DNA of 59,687 nt from Marinobacter algicola DG893 (GTDB lineage: Bacteria; Pseudomonadota; Gammaproteobacteria; Pseudomonadales; Oleiphilaceae), in the NCBI RefSeq assembly GCF_000170835.1, contig NZ_ABCP01000022.1, positions 1 to 59,687 on the forward strand, read 5' to 3'. The stretch's first letter is position 1. Each line of letters opens with the position of its first letter. The notes beneath the pieces were generated by a model. It saw only the letters and a list, made by a program, of their open reading frames with translations, searched no databases and had not been told where the DNA came from. Of this stretch, positions 35,435 to 44,742 are shown in pieces. The translations under genes were made by a program, and so were the position numbers.

Positions 35435-35635
35435 GAAGTCGTTCCGGATACGGTATAAAACGGGAATTGGAGTCTTTGATCATACCGCAAAGCCGACAAA
35501 GCCTCCATACAACAGGCCCTTACGGGTAGCATCACAGCCGCTCACAGGGATATGGTATAAACATCCCTATGCCCTGCAACGGCGACCGCGGGTATTCACG
35601 AGGGTCTGCCCAGGTATTCAAACAAGGAGTTTATC

Positions 35636-36916
35636 GTGAACGTTCACACAGGCTTTCGACATCTTACCGTTTTTGTGGTGGTGGCCTTCCTTGCCGGGTG
35701 CTCAGTCAACCCGGTCACCGGCGAAAAACAGCTGTCACTGATTCCCGAGAGCCAGGAGCTTTCCATCGGCAGCGAGCAGTACAAGCCCACGCAGCAAACC
35801 CAGGGTGGCCAGTTCTACCTCGACCCGGAATTGAATCTGTACGTCAGTCAGGTAGGCCAGAAGCTGGCAAAGGTCAGTGACCGTCCCGACCTGCCCTACG
35901 AGTTTGTGGTTCTCAACAGCAGTGTTCCCAATGCCTGGGCGCTTCCTGGGGGGAAGATCGCCATCAACAGGGGTCTGTTGATGGAGTTGGAGGATGAGGC
36001 GCAATTGGCGTCGGTTCTTGGCCATGAAATAGTTCACGCGGCCGCACGCCACAGTGTCCAACGCATGCAGCAAGGCATGTTGATCAGCGCAGGCGTGGCG
36101 GGTTTGGGTTTTGCCCTGTCTGACAACGAATGGGCCGGCCTGATCATGGGCGGCGCGGCCATGGGTGCACAGCTCGCGCTCGCCCAATACAGCCAGGGGG
36201 ATGAGCTGGAATCTGACCAATATGGCATTCGTTACATGAAAGCAGCCGGATACGACCCACAGGCAGCCGTGGAATTGCAGGAAGTCTTTGTACGGCTCTC
36301 TGAGGGCCGTGACACAAGCTTCATTGAAGGGATGTTCGCCACTCACCCGCCGTCACAGAAACGCGTTCGTGAAAACCAGGAACTGGTCAATAAAATTGGC
36401 GCGGGCGGCTATCGGGGCGAAGAAACCTACGAGAACAAACTGTCTTTCCTGCGCAGCCGCCAGCCTGCTTACGATGCCTATGACGAAGCCATGAAACTGG
36501 CCAGTAACGACAAGCTGGACGAAGCGCTTGCCAAAGTGAATGAGGCAATCAAGGTAGAACCGGAAGAAGCAGCTTTCTACTCGCTCCGTGGTCGCATCTA
36601 CCGGGCCAAAGAGAACCTTGATAAAGCCGCCGCGGACTTCGACAAGGCCACGTCGTTGTATCCGGAGATGTTCACTTACCAGCTTCACAGCGGCCTGAAC
36701 GCCCTGGAGTTGAACAATTATGACAAAGCCCGCGAACACCTGAGCCAGGCCAATCAGGTTGTGCCGACATCAATCGCCTACCTGCGGCTGGGTGATGTTG
36801 CTGTTAAGCAGGGTAAACGCCAGGAAGCCATCCAGTATTACAGCACCGCAGCAGAAGCTGGGGGCGAGGTGGCCGAGGAGGCAAAGCGCAAGCTGGCCCA
36901 ACTGACGCAGAACTGA
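35636..36916 (+). CDS. M48-family metalloprotease lipoprotein with TPR repeats
   Basis: A 426-residue periplasmic zinc protease, BepA/LoiP-like, that may degrade misassembled outer-membrane proteins. The signal peptide has a lipobox (VVAFLAGCSVNP, Cys about 22). The catalytic motif is HEIVHAAARH (about residues 130-139); the third ligand is Glu in GDELESDQYGIRYM. The C-terminal part (about 280-425) contains TPR units (KLDEALAKVNEAIKVEPEEA, ENLDKAAADFDKATSLYPEM, NYDKAREHLSQANQVVPTSI). The start is GTG 35636, after AAGGAG. Confidence 0.92.
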   Translation: MNVHTGFRHLTVFVVVAFLAGCSVNPVTGEKQLSLIPESQELSIGSEQYKPTQQTQGGQFYLDPELNLYVSQVGQKLAKVSDRPDLPYEFVVLNSSVPNAWALPGGKIAINRGLLMELEDEAQLASVLGHEIVHAAARHSVQRMQQGMLISAGVAGLGFALSDNEWAGLIMGGAAMGAQLALAQYSQGDELESDQYGIRYMKAAGYDPQAAVELQEVFVRLSEGRDTSFIEGMFATHPPSQKRVRENQELVNKIGAGGYRGEETYENKLSFLRSRQPAYDAYDEAMKLASNDKLDEALAKVNEAIKVEPEEAAFYSLRGRIYRAKENLDKAAADFDKATSLYPEMFTYQLHSGLNALELNNYDKAREHLSQANQVVPTSIAYLRLGDVAVKQGKRQEAIQYYSTAAEAGGEVAEEAKRKLAQLTQN

Positions 36917-36935
36917 CGTCATCGTCCGCATTGAC

Positions 36936-36957
36936 TTTTAGAGCAATAACTCTAAAA
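36936..36957. repeat. 8-bp inverted repeat before the SCP2 gene
   Basis: TTTTAGAG (36936-36943) and CTCTAAAA (36950-36957) form a perfect 8-bp inverted repeat with a 6-nt loop, ending 4 bp before ATG 36962. There is no T-run after it, so a terminator for the upstream protease gene is possible but weak; an operator or a leader hairpin for the next gene is as likely. Confidence 0.5.
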
Positions 36958-36961
36958 ATCG

Positions 36962-37537
36962 ATGTACTTAAACAACAATCGGACGATTGCCATGCTTGCG
37001 AAACGTATCCAGCCGATGGTGTTCCAGGCCCGGCGGCTTTATGTGGAGCTGATGTTCCAGGTGATGGGGCGCGCGCTCCAGGCTGTCAGTGAAATTGATT
37101 CGGCAGTGCAAAAGGAAGCCCGGGCCCTGCCCGATGGCTTCCTGTTTGAAATGATGGTGATGCCAGACGGTTCACGGCTCATTGTTGAACACACGGGGAA
37201 TGGCCGTTTTCATTACCATGGGGATTCGGCACCGCGCCCGGTGGATCTGTCCATTCAGTTCAAGCATATCGCTCACGCCTTTCTGGTGCTCTCGTTCCAG
37301 GAGAAAACCTCGGTGGCGTTCGCCAACGACCGCATGCTGGTGGATGGCGATATCAGTTATGCCATTCGCATGACCCGCGTCCTCAATCGGCTTGAGACCT
37401 TCATCCTGCCCAAGCTGGTGGCGAAACGTGCGGTAAAGGAATATCCCTCAAACCTTCACCTGCCTGAGAAGCTCCTCAGCGCAGCCCGTATTTATCTCAA
37501 GGTTGCAACCCATTTTGTCGAGACGGTGAGAGCATAA
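36962..37537 (+). CDS. SCP2 sterol-binding-like domain protein
   Basis: A 191-residue protein whose middle (about residues 60-130: MVMPDGSRLIVEHTGNGRFH, with VDLSIQFKHIAHAFLVLSFQ) looks like the SCP2 sterol/lipid-carrier fold. It overlaps the iron alcohol dehydrogenase gene by 1 bp (TAATG), so the two are coupled; a lipid or alcohol carrier working with the dehydrogenase is a fair guess. An alternative start is ATG 36992 (MLAKRIQPMVF), closer to the homologous region; neither has a strong ribosome-binding site. No signal peptide. Confidence 0.65.
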   Translation: MYLNNNRTIAMLAKRIQPMVFQARRLYVELMFQVMGRALQAVSEIDSAVQKEARALPDGFLFEMMVMPDGSRLIVEHTGNGRFHYHGDSAPRPVDLSIQFKHIAHAFLVLSFQEKTSVAFANDRMLVDGDISYAIRMTRVLNRLETFILPKLVAKRAVKEYPSNLHLPEKLLSAARIYLKVATHFVETVRA

Positions 37538-38724
37538 TGACGAATCAATATTACGAGTTTTTCTGCCCGGTCAAAGTCATCGCCGGCAAAGCGGCTCTTG
37601 AGCATATTCCTTACGAGCTCACCGGCCTCGCCGCCAAGCGCCCGATGATCGTAACCGACAAGGGTGTCAGGGCCGCCGGCCTTCTGGACCCGGTGGTCGC
37701 CGCCTGCGAGGAAAGCGGGCTGGAAATTATCAGTATCTACGACGATGTGCCGCCGGATTCGTCCACCGACGTGGTCAGGGACATCGCCGGCATCTATCGT
37801 AGCGAGAAATGCGATTCCATCATTGCAGTGGGTGGAGGCTCTGCCATCGATACCGCCAAGGCCGTGAATATTCTGGTGTCAGAAGGTGGTGACGACATTG
37901 CGGCCTACAGTGGCGCGGGAGTGATCAAGCACCCCCTGAAGCCATTCCTGGTGGTTCCCACCACCGCCGGTACAGGCTCGGAGGTAACGTCGGTAGCCGT
38001 CATCACCGATACAACCAAGTCAGTGAAACTTCCCTTCACGTCGTCATTCCTGCTGCCCAACGCAGCCGTGATCGATCCCAGGATGACACTGACACTGCCT
38101 CCGCACATCACGGCAGCCACCGCCATGGACGCCATGACCCATGCCACGGAAGCCTTTACCTGCATGGCCAAGAACCCGCTCAGCGATGCCTATGCAACGG
38201 CGGCGGTCAAAAAAATCAGCACCTCGCTGCTGCAGGTTATGGATAACCCGAAGGATAGCGACGGCCGCCTGGAGCTTGCGCAGGCCTCCACCATGGCCGG
38301 AATTGCGTTCTCGAACTCCATGGTGGGGCTGGTTCACGCCCTTGGACACGCCACTGGGGCCATCTGCCACCTGCCCCATGGCTTGTGCATGAGCCTTTAT
38401 CTGCCTTATGTACTGGAATACAACCTCGAATCGATCCGCGCACCGCTGGGCGAGCTTTTGCTCTATCTCGAGGGGCCTGATGTCTATTCCGCTACACCGG
38501 CCAGCCGCCGCGCGGAGGCCAGCATATCAGCTCTGCGCAAGATGCGGGACGAGCTCCACAAACGCTGCAAACTGCCCCGCACTCTCAAGGAAACCGGAAG
38601 CGTTGAGGAACACCAGCTTGATACCATCGCCGACATGGCCATGGACGACGGCGCCATGATGTTCAATCCGAAAGAGGTTAGCCTCGACGATGCACGTGCG
38701 GTTCTGAAGCGCGCCTGGGCCTGA
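37537..38724 (+). CDS. Iron-containing alcohol dehydrogenase
   Basis: A 395-residue group III (iron-dependent) alcohol dehydrogenase. NAD-binding motif GGGSAIDTAKAVNIL is at about residues 98-112; PTTAGTGSEVTSVAVITD is also diagnostic; metal-binding His residues lie in HALGHATGAICHLPHGLCMS. It probably oxidises a primary alcohol or a hydroxyacid-type compound with NAD(H). Its start overlaps the stop of the SCP2 gene by 1 bp. A hairpin terminator follows within 10 bp of the stop. Confidence 0.92.
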   Translation: MTNQYYEFFCPVKVIAGKAALEHIPYELTGLAAKRPMIVTDKGVRAAGLLDPVVAACEESGLEIISIYDDVPPDSSTDVVRDIAGIYRSEKCDSIIAVGGGSAIDTAKAVNILVSEGGDDIAAYSGAGVIKHPLKPFLVVPTTAGTGSEVTSVAVITDTTKSVKLPFTSSFLLPNAAVIDPRMTLTLPPHITAATAMDAMTHATEAFTCMAKNPLSDAYATAAVKKISTSLLQVMDNPKDSDGRLELAQASTMAGIAFSNSMVGLVHALGHATGAICHLPHGLCMSLYLPYVLEYNLESIRAPLGELLLYLEGPDVYSATPASRRAEASISALRKMRDELHKRCKLPRTLKETGSVEEHQLDTIADMAMDDGAMMFNPKEVSLDDARAVLKRAWA

Positions 38725-38730
38725 TCAGGT

Positions 38731-38763
38731 AACACCCGGCACCCGGTTCCAGCCGGGTGTTTC
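38731..38763 (+). terminator. Terminator after the iron alcohol dehydrogenase
   Basis: A 10-bp stem (AACACCCGGC 38731-38740 with GCCGGGTGTT 38752-38761, 11-nt loop) followed by TTT. It ends the SCP2/alcohol-dehydrogenase operon. Confidence 0.85.
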
Positions 38764-38915
38764 GGGGTCTTCAGGAAATACAGGCCGACACTCAACGCTA
38801 CAAAAACATTCAAAGCATGTCATTGAAATTGACAGTAGAAACAGTGACAATTCCGCAGTAGCTGGCAGGGATGTAGCCGGGTTAGAATATCTCCTTGAAA
38901 CAGAGCCTCGCATCT

Positions 38916-39710
38916 ATGCGCAACGACTCACCCAGTCGGCACGTCCTCATCTCTTTTGCGTCACTGGCACTCCTGTTTTCGTCCCTGTGCGGTTCAACCG
39001 CATTCGCTGCCGAGAATGCTCCCCCGCAGGATGCCGAACGCGTATTCCGATTCAACGTCTCACCGAATGGCTACCCTCCTTACCTGATCACAGAAGGCGA
39101 TAAGCAGTCCGGTATTATGTGGGACGTGGTTGTGCTGGTTGCTGAGCGATTGAATTATCGCGTTGTTGCCGAAAAAATTCCCCGCAAACGTGTCGATCAG
39201 ATGCTGATGGACGGCTACATAGACGGCACCACCCGGGCGAAGGAATGGACTGACAACCCCGAGGATTTTGTCTTCACCGACCCCGTGGTGAACATTGAAG
39301 AAGTCCTGTTTGTGCCGAAAGACTCGACGTTTCAGTTTGAGGTACCTGAGGATCTGCTCTCGAAAACCCTGGTAACCCACCTCGGTTACCATTACCCGGC
39401 ATTGGAACCGTACTTTGAATCTGGCGACATCGAGCGCTTTGATGTCTCCAAGGACCGGGACATGTTCCTCTACGTCCTCCATGGTGAGGATCTTGACGCC
39501 GCGATCGCAGACCGTCTGGTTGGCAAGTGGATACTGCGGAACGAGGGGCTCCAGGGGGAATTCACAACAACCGCGACCAAACTCAGCGAATACGGTTTCC
39601 GGCTGATGCTCCGGAAGGAGTGGGCACCGTTCGCCAACGCGTTCAACCGCGAACTTCAAGCCCTCCGGGAAAACGGCAGACTGGATGAAATTCTCTCCAA
39701 CTACCGTTAA
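38916..39710 (+). CDS. Periplasmic solute-binding protein (SBP_bac_3-like), orphan
   Basis: A secreted protein of 264 residues from ATG 38916 (a TTG-initiated frame reaches 38895). The signal peptide LISFASLALLFSSLCGSTAF ends near AENAPP. The mature part starts RVFRFNVSPNGYPPYLITEG and has SGIMWDVVVLVAERLNYRVV and GTTRAKEWTDNPEDFVFTDP, the amino-acid-binding type II fold. No transporter genes are next to it; its only close neighbour is the convergent permease (17 bp). Architecturally like the protein at 3342-4082. Confidence 0.78.
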   Translation: MRNDSPSRHVLISFASLALLFSSLCGSTAFAAENAPPQDAERVFRFNVSPNGYPPYLITEGDKQSGIMWDVVVLVAERLNYRVVAEKIPRKRVDQMLMDGYIDGTTRAKEWTDNPEDFVFTDPVVNIEEVLFVPKDSTFQFEVPEDLLSKTLVTHLGYHYPALEPYFESGDIERFDVSKDRDMFLYVLHGEDLDAAIADRLVGKWILRNEGLQGEFTTTATKLSEYGFRLMLRKEWAPFANAFNRELQALRENGRLDEILSNYR

Positions 39711-39727
39711 CCCCGGAATCATATCTG

Positions 39728-42214
39728 TTATTCAAGTCGCCTGAGCAGGAGCATTGGCGATACTTTCAGTACGGGCTTCAATTGCCAGCGACCGAACAGC
39801 GCCAACACCAGGGCACTGAATAGTGGGATGGGCAGTACGGTCTGCCAGTGCCAACGGAACTCGCCTTCAAACATGCGGAACTGAAGCGCCCAGACAGCGC
39901 CTTCCGCAGCCGCAACGCCGAGAATACCGGCAAAGAATCCCAGTAACGCGAATTCCAGCATGGTACTCCTTACCAATAGCGTCTGCCGGCCGCCCAGAGT
40001 CCGGAGGAGCGCACCTTCCCGTTGCCGATCCTGCATGGTCGCACTGACCACCGCTGCCATTACCACCAGGGCGGCTGCCAGGATCAACGCCAATATCGCT
40101 TCGATGGCCTGGGTCACCTGCCTTACTATCTCCTGGATACGCTCAATCACGTGGTCGATTTCAAGCACTGAAACCGTGGGAAACCGGCGCGAGAAATCGT
40201 TGAGCTGGGATTTCAGGTCCGCCGGCAGATAGAACGCCGTAATCCACGTGGCGGGCATGTCTTCCAGCCCACCTCCCGGAGGAAACGCCATGTAGAAATT
40301 GGGTTTCATGCTGTCCCACTGGACCGTACGAACACTGGTAACGGTTTCCGTGATTTTCTCCGAGCCGATGGTGAACCCAAGCTCATCCCCCACTTCTACA
40401 CCGAGCTTTCCGGCCAGCTCCGCTTCAATGGAGACACCGTCGCTCTGCCCTTTCGTGAACCACTGGCCCGCGACGATGCCGTTGTCCTCGGGCAGTTCTT
40501 CCATCCAGGTCAGGTTTAACTCCCGGTTGAGGGCCCCGACCCGTTCATCTTTGGTCACAGCTTCTTTCACCGGCTTCCCATTCAGCTCGGTAAGGCGGCC
40601 ACGGACCATGGGATACAACTTCTCCAGCGGGTGCCCGCGTTCCGCCCAGAACTCATCCACCTCATCCACCGCCTCCGGGGCGATGTTGATCAGGAAATGG
40701 TTGGGTGTGTCTTCAGGCAGTTGCGATTGCCAGTCGTCCAGCAGGGACGTTCTGACAAGGATCAGTGTGGCCGCCAGCATCAACGTCATGGCGAATACCG
40801 CAATCTGCGACAAGCTGGCTCGGCGATGCCGGTACAGCCCCACCAATGCCAGCCGCCAGGCGTTTCCACCACCACTGATGCGACGCAGTGTGGTAACCAT
40901 CAACCAGCCAAGCAGGCCCAGAGTACCGAGAAGCAAGGCAAGCCCGCCGAGCAGGGACAGCACCAGGGACACTTCCCTGGCGTACATCCATACCAGGCCA
41001 AAGATTGCGACGACCGCAATCACCAAGTCGGGAATCGCTTCGCGGCCGGATTCGCCAGGCTGGCTTCGCAACACCCGCATCGCCGGTACGTTCCGCAGCC
41101 TTCGGATGGGCGGATAGGCAAAGGCAAACAGCGACACCAACGCCGTCAACAGCGCGGGTGCCAACGCATTGGGATCAATCTGGTAGTCTATTTGCCGTTC
41201 CAGCACATCCCCCAACACACTGGATAGCAGCCAATACAGAGGTAAGGCCACCAACAGGCCGCCAACGGCACCAACGACACCCCACAGAGCCAGCCGACGC
41301 AGGTACAGGCGCCCAATTCCCTGGCTTCGAACGCCCAGTGTTTTCAACAGCGCCACGGTATCCCGTTGCGACAACGCGTACTGACGGCTGGCAACCGCGA
41401 CGGCGACCGCCGCCAACATGACCGCCAGGCTGCCACCCAGCAACAGAAAACGCTCAGCCCGTTCCAGGGAGCGGGAGAAGGTCTCGCCGTCGCGCACGCC
41501 CTCCCATTCATGGCTAGGCTCCAGTTGTGGTTGCAGCCAACCGTAGTAGTCGTTGAGCACCGCTTCTTCGCCGGCAAACAGGTACACATATTCAACCCGG
41601 CTGCCCTCCTGAATTACACCGGTTGCGCCAACGTCCTCCACGTGCATCATTACCCGCGGCGCCAGGGCGGACATATTGAAGCCGCCGTCCGGCTCACGTA
41701 CCAGCAGGCCGGAAATGGTCAGCCCCTGATTACCGACCTCCAGGGTGTCCCCCATCTCAAGCTCCAGGAGCCGCAGTAAACGCGGGTTGATCCAGACCTC
41801 GCCTGGTTCAGGGCCATGGGCAACCGTTTGCCTCGGCGCCTCCGCGCCCTCCTGGTACTCCACCTCCCCCCGTAGCGGGTATTCGTTGTTCACCGCCTTG
41901 ACCGACACCAGCTGGAAATTCCCGGCACCGAACACCATGGTGGAGAATTCGACCATACGAGCCGTTTCCAGCCCTCTTTGCTCGGCTTCCTGCATCCACC
42001 CCTCAGGAATCGGCCGGCCGTTTTCCGCTTCCAGTTGGCGATCCGCGGCAAGAAAAGAGCTGGCTGACGACACCAGGGTACGCTGCAACTGGCTGGCAAA
42101 CAGCGCAATGGTTGCCACTGTGGCAACCGCGATGATCAGCGCCGAGAGCACCACACGGACATCCCGTTCGCGCCAGTCACGTTTGACCGACATGAGCTTC
42201 TTTGAAGCCGCCAT
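39728..42214 (-). CDS. ybbP: FtsX/MacB-type ABC transporter permease, YbbP-like (copy 2)
   Basis: 828-residue permease with the duplicated FtsX layout (helix near the N-terminus, periplasmic domain, helices around 240-400, second periplasmic domain, three C-terminal helices). The start overlaps the ATPase stop by 1 bp, so the two are coupled. In Escherichia coli ybbA-ybbP lies beside tesA, and here tesA is divergent from this pair by 38 bp, so the copy at this locus is the likely direct orthologue. It may handle a membrane or cell-wall lipid-like substrate together with TesA; unproven. Confidence 0.88.
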   Translation of the reverse strand: MAASKKLMSVKRDWRERDVRVVLSALIIAVATVATIALFASQLQRTLVSSASSFLAADRQLEAENGRPIPEGWMQEAEQRGLETARMVEFSTMVFGAGNFQLVSVKAVNNEYPLRGEVEYQEGAEAPRQTVAHGPEPGEVWINPRLLRLLELEMGDTLEVGNQGLTISGLLVREPDGGFNMSALAPRVMMHVEDVGATGVIQEGSRVEYVYLFAGEEAVLNDYYGWLQPQLEPSHEWEGVRDGETFSRSLERAERFLLLGGSLAVMLAAVAVAVASRQYALSQRDTVALLKTLGVRSQGIGRLYLRRLALWGVVGAVGGLLVALPLYWLLSSVLGDVLERQIDYQIDPNALAPALLTALVSLFAFAYPPIRRLRNVPAMRVLRSQPGESGREAIPDLVIAVVAIFGLVWMYAREVSLVLSLLGGLALLLGTLGLLGWLMVTTLRRISGGGNAWRLALVGLYRHRRASLSQIAVFAMTLMLAATLILVRTSLLDDWQSQLPEDTPNHFLINIAPEAVDEVDEFWAERGHPLEKLYPMVRGRLTELNGKPVKEAVTKDERVGALNRELNLTWMEELPEDNGIVAGQWFTKGQSDGVSIEAELAGKLGVEVGDELGFTIGSEKITETVTSVRTVQWDSMKPNFYMAFPPGGGLEDMPATWITAFYLPADLKSQLNDFSRRFPTVSVLEIDHVIERIQEIVRQVTQAIEAILALILAAALVVMAAVVSATMQDRQREGALLRTLGGRQTLLVRSTMLEFALLGFFAGILGVAAAEGAVWALQFRMFEGEFRWHWQTVLPIPLFSALVLALFGRWQLKPVLKVSPMLLLRRLE

Positions 42215-42948
42215 CAGTTCACCGCTTCCGGCTGCTGGGCCGTCGAGGGTTCGGTCAATACACCGGCCTCGATATTGAATTGTCGGCCACAGCGGGCGGC
42301 AAGCCGTTCATCGTGGGTCACCATAACCAGTGTTGTGCCCTGCTCCCGATTCAGAGTCATCAACAGGTCGGATACGTCAGCGCCGGTGCGGTTGTCGAGA
42401 TTGCCCGTGGGCTCGTCGGCAAACAGGATCGCCGGCTCGGAGGCAAAGGCGCGAGCAATGGCCACCCGCTGCTGTTCGCCACCAGAAAGCTGCCTCGGTG
42501 TGTGTGAGAGCCGTTCGCCCAGCCCGACTCGTTCCAGCAACTCCTTTGCTTTGGCTTTCGGAGAATCGAAACCGCCCAGCTCCAGCGGCAGCATGACGTT
42601 CTCCAGCGCCGTCAGGGCCGGCAATAACTGGAACGACTGGAACACGAAACCAACCCGGCGGGACCGGAGTTTCGCGCGTTCATCCTCACTGAGCTCACTG
42701 ATCACCGAACCATCAAGCTCAACGGTGCCATCGGAGGGGGTATCCAATCCGGCCAACAGGCCCAGCAACGTGGTTTTGCCGGAGCCGGAACGCCCGACAA
42801 TGGCCACTGATTCACCCCGGTTGATTTCCAGACTGACCCCCTGCAAGATCGTCAACGTATCTGTCTCCAGGCTGACCTTGTGCGTCAGGTTACTGACTTT
42901 CAGCATGGGGCTAACATTATCCGGTTTGTGATCACTTAAGTCGCTCAC
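42214..42948 (-). CDS. ybbA: ABC transporter ATPase, YbbA type (copy 2)
   Basis: 244-residue ATPase. Walker A GRSGSGKT at about residues 52-59, Q-loop FQSFQLLPALTALENVMLPL, signature [20 protein letters not shown], Walker [13 protein letters not shown] and H-loop VMVTHDERLAARC are all intact. A 14-residue polar N-terminal extension precedes the core. Partner of the downstream permease; 38 bp from the divergent tesA gene, so promoters for both lie within that gap. Similar to the ATPase at 12160-12831 in motifs. Confidence 0.92.
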   Translation of the reverse strand: MSDLSDHKPDNVSPMLKVSNLTHKVSLETDTLTILQGVSLEINRGESVAIVGRSGSGKTTLLGLLAGLDTPSDGTVELDGSVISELSEDERAKLRSRRVGFVFQSFQLLPALTALENVMLPLELGGFDSPKAKAKELLERVGLGERLSHTPRQLSGGEQQRVAIARAFASEPAILFADEPTGNLDNRTGADVSDLLMTLNREQGTTLVMVTHDERLAARCGRQFNIEAGVLTEPSTAQQPEAVN

Positions 42949-42986
42949 GAGCTCTCCACAACGGTTGTCTTGAACACAGGACCTCT

Positions 42987-43619
42987 ATGCATACGGTATT
43001 TTTACGCCTGAGATCAATAGTTTTTCTCGCTTTAATGTGTGTCGGGGCGCAGGCTCAGGCCAGCCAAAGCACACTAATGATCGTTGGAGACAGCCTCAGC
43101 GCTGCCTACGGCGTGCAAACCGGGGAATCCTGGGTGGCACTGCTTCAGGAACGGCTGGAGGGAGAGGGCCTGGACCGCTGGCAGGTGGTGAACGCCAGTA
43201 TCAGCGGCGAAACCACCGATGGCGGTCTGCGCCGCCTGCCAGATCTTATGGACAAAAACGAACCGGCCGTTGTTGTCATCGAGCTCGGTGGTAACGATGG
43301 CTTGCGGGGATTTCCACCCAACGTTATCCGCCAGAACCTGGCCAGGATGATTGAGCAGGTCAAGGAGGCAGGCGCCGAAACCCTGCTGGTGGGCATGCAG
43401 ATTCCGCCCAATTACGGTCAGCGATATACCCGTGCCTTTGCGGATATCTACCCCGAACTGGCCGACGAGTACGACACGGAACTGCTCCCCTTCTTTCTGG
43501 AAGGCATCTATGACCAGGAGGGCATGATGCAGGGCGACAGCATTCATCCAACGGCGGAAGCCCAAGGTCAGTTGCTGGACAACATCTGGCCGGTGCTGGA
43601 ACCCATGCTCAGGGACTAA
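42987..43619 (+). CDS. tesA: Arylesterase / lysophospholipase TesA (SGNH hydrolase)
   Basis: A 210-residue secreted SGNH/GDSL hydrolase with thioesterase, arylesterase and lysophospholipase activities in its relatives. Signal peptide residues 1-25 (cleavage near AQAS). Block I is MIVGDSLSAAYG (Ser), block II SISGETT, block III LGGNDGLRG (Asn), block V DSIHPTAEAQ (Asp/His). It acts in the periplasm. Divergent from the ABC pair with a short shared promoter region, and convergent with the YheT-type gene. Confidence 0.94.
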   Translation: MHTVFLRLRSIVFLALMCVGAQAQASQSTLMIVGDSLSAAYGVQTGESWVALLQERLEGEGLDRWQVVNASISGETTDGGLRRLPDLMDKNEPAVVVIELGGNDGLRGFPPNVIRQNLARMIEQVKEAGAETLLVGMQIPPNYGQRYTRAFADIYPELADEYDTELLPFFLEGIYDQEGMMQGDSIHPTAEAQGQLLDNIWPVLEPMLRD

Positions 43620-43626
43620 TCCGGCT

Positions 43627-44592
43627 TTAAGCAACCAGCATGCGGGCGTGTGCCACAGCCCGCCGCTCCGACCAGTAATAGCCATCCTGAACGTGCTCAA
43701 CAAAGCCGACATGGCCGCCCCAGCGGGGCGCCTCCAGTTGCACGTAGGCACCCAGTTGCGCGCGGGACTCCGGGAAGCATTGCCGGGACAGGAACGGATC
43801 ATCAGCAGCGTTAACCATCAGCGCCGGTACGCGGATGTCCTTGAGAGTCCACAGTGCAGAGCAATTGGCCCAATAGTCCCGGGCATCGCGAAATCCGTGT
43901 AACGGCGCGGTATAACGGTCATCAAATTCATGGAAGCTGCGGATTTTCTCGAACCCGGTAACATCAATCAGCCCCGGGAATCGTTTCGACTTCTCTGCCA
44001 TCTTCACATGAAGGTCGCGCAGAAAACGCTGCATGTAGATACGCCGACTGGGCCGGGCCAGCGTATCGGCACTGCCAGCCAGGTCACAGGGTACGGAGTA
44101 GGTGATAGCGCCGCAGATACGGTTATCCACCTGCTCTGACTTCTGCCCCAGGTATAGCAGTGTGAGGTTACCGCCCATGCTGAAGCCCGAGAGCATCACC
44201 TTTCCATATCCCTGAGCAAGTCCATGCTTCACGACCCTGTCCAGGTCGCCGGTTGCGCCGCTGTGGTAAAAGCGGGGCTGGCGGTTCATCACACCGCCGC
44301 ACGAACGAAAGTTCCAGGCCAATACATCCCAGCCGTCGTTCAACAGCGCCCGTGCCAATCCCTGCATGTAAGGGCGCCGGCTGTGCCCCTCCAGGCCGTG
44401 GGATAACACCGCCAACCGGTCGTTTCCCTGGCGATACCAATCCAGATGTAACTCGTCATCGTCCTCCGTTGGCAGCGATTCCCTGACCGGCTCTGTCAGT
44501 GACACCTTGCGAAACAGAGTCGGCCAGACAGACTGTACGTGGCCATTGCGCAACCACAGGGGTGGTTTGTAATACAGATTGTGGTCGTACAA
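43627..44592 (-). CDS. YheT-family alpha/beta hydrolase
   Basis: A 321-residue hydrolase of the COG0429 group. The N-terminal PPLWLRNGHVQSVWPTLFRK is characteristic, and SHGLEGHSRRPYMQGLARAL gives the oxyanion region; nucleophile motif GFSMGGNLTLLYLG (Ser about 145); Asp in MVNAADDPFLS and His in GGHVGFVEH. Cytosolic or membrane-associated by analogy. It ends 8 bp from the convergent tesA stop and lies upstream of the tRNA-Asn region. Substrate unknown. Confidence 0.9.
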   Translation of the reverse strand: MYDHNLYYKPPLWLRNGHVQSVWPTLFRKVSLTEPVRESLPTEDDDELHLDWYRQGNDRLAVLSHGLEGHSRRPYMQGLARALLNDGWDVLAWNFRSCGGVMNRQPRFYHSGATGDLDRVVKHGLAQGYGKVMLSGFSMGGNLTLLYLGQKSEQVDNRICGAITYSVPCDLAGSADTLARPSRRIYMQRFLRDLHVKMAEKSKRFPGLIDVTGFEKIRSFHEFDDRYTAPLHGFRDARDYWANCSALWTLKDIRVPALMVNAADDPFLSRQCFPESRAQLGAYVQLEAPRWGGHVGFVEHVQDGYYWSERRAVAHARMLVA

Positions 44593-44616
44593 AATTTAAC
44601 CTTTCAATTCATGGGG

Positions 44617-44645
44617 TTGACGCCGCCGGGCAAAGTCCCTATTAT
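44617..44645 (+). promoter_or_regulatory. Sigma-70 promoter of tRNA-Asn copy 1
   Basis: TTGACG (44617-44622), a 17-bp spacer and TATTAT (44640-44645), followed by the G+C-rich discriminator GCGCGCC. Such discriminators are typical of stringently controlled stable-RNA promoters. The tRNA begins 21 bp after the -10. Confidence 0.85.
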
Positions 44646-44665
44646 GCGCGCCATTCCGACTTTGT

Positions 44666-44741
44666 TCCCCGATAGCTCAGTTGGTAGAGCAACGGACTGT
44701 TAATCCGTTTGTCGCTGGTTCGAGCCCAGCTCGGGGAGCCA
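44666..44741 (+). tRNA. tRNA-Asn (GTT anticodon), copy 1
   Basis: A 76-nt cloverleaf with encoded CCA: acceptor TCCCCGA pairs with TCGGGGA, D-arm AGCTCAGTTGGTAGAGCA, anticodon stem-loop ACGGACTGTTAATCCGT with GTT, T-arm GCTGGTTCGAGCCCAGC. Discriminator G then CCA. Identical to the copy at 59208-59283. The convergent apeB stop codon starts 2 bp after the tRNA 3' end and no terminator is visible in between. Confidence 0.98.
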
Positions 44742-44742
44742 T

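Noticed and set aside
35546..35568. AGGGAT/ATCCCT inverted repeat before the M48 gene as an operator
   Set aside because: Only 6-bp arms around a TATAAA-like block; could be chance or part of a -10 element.
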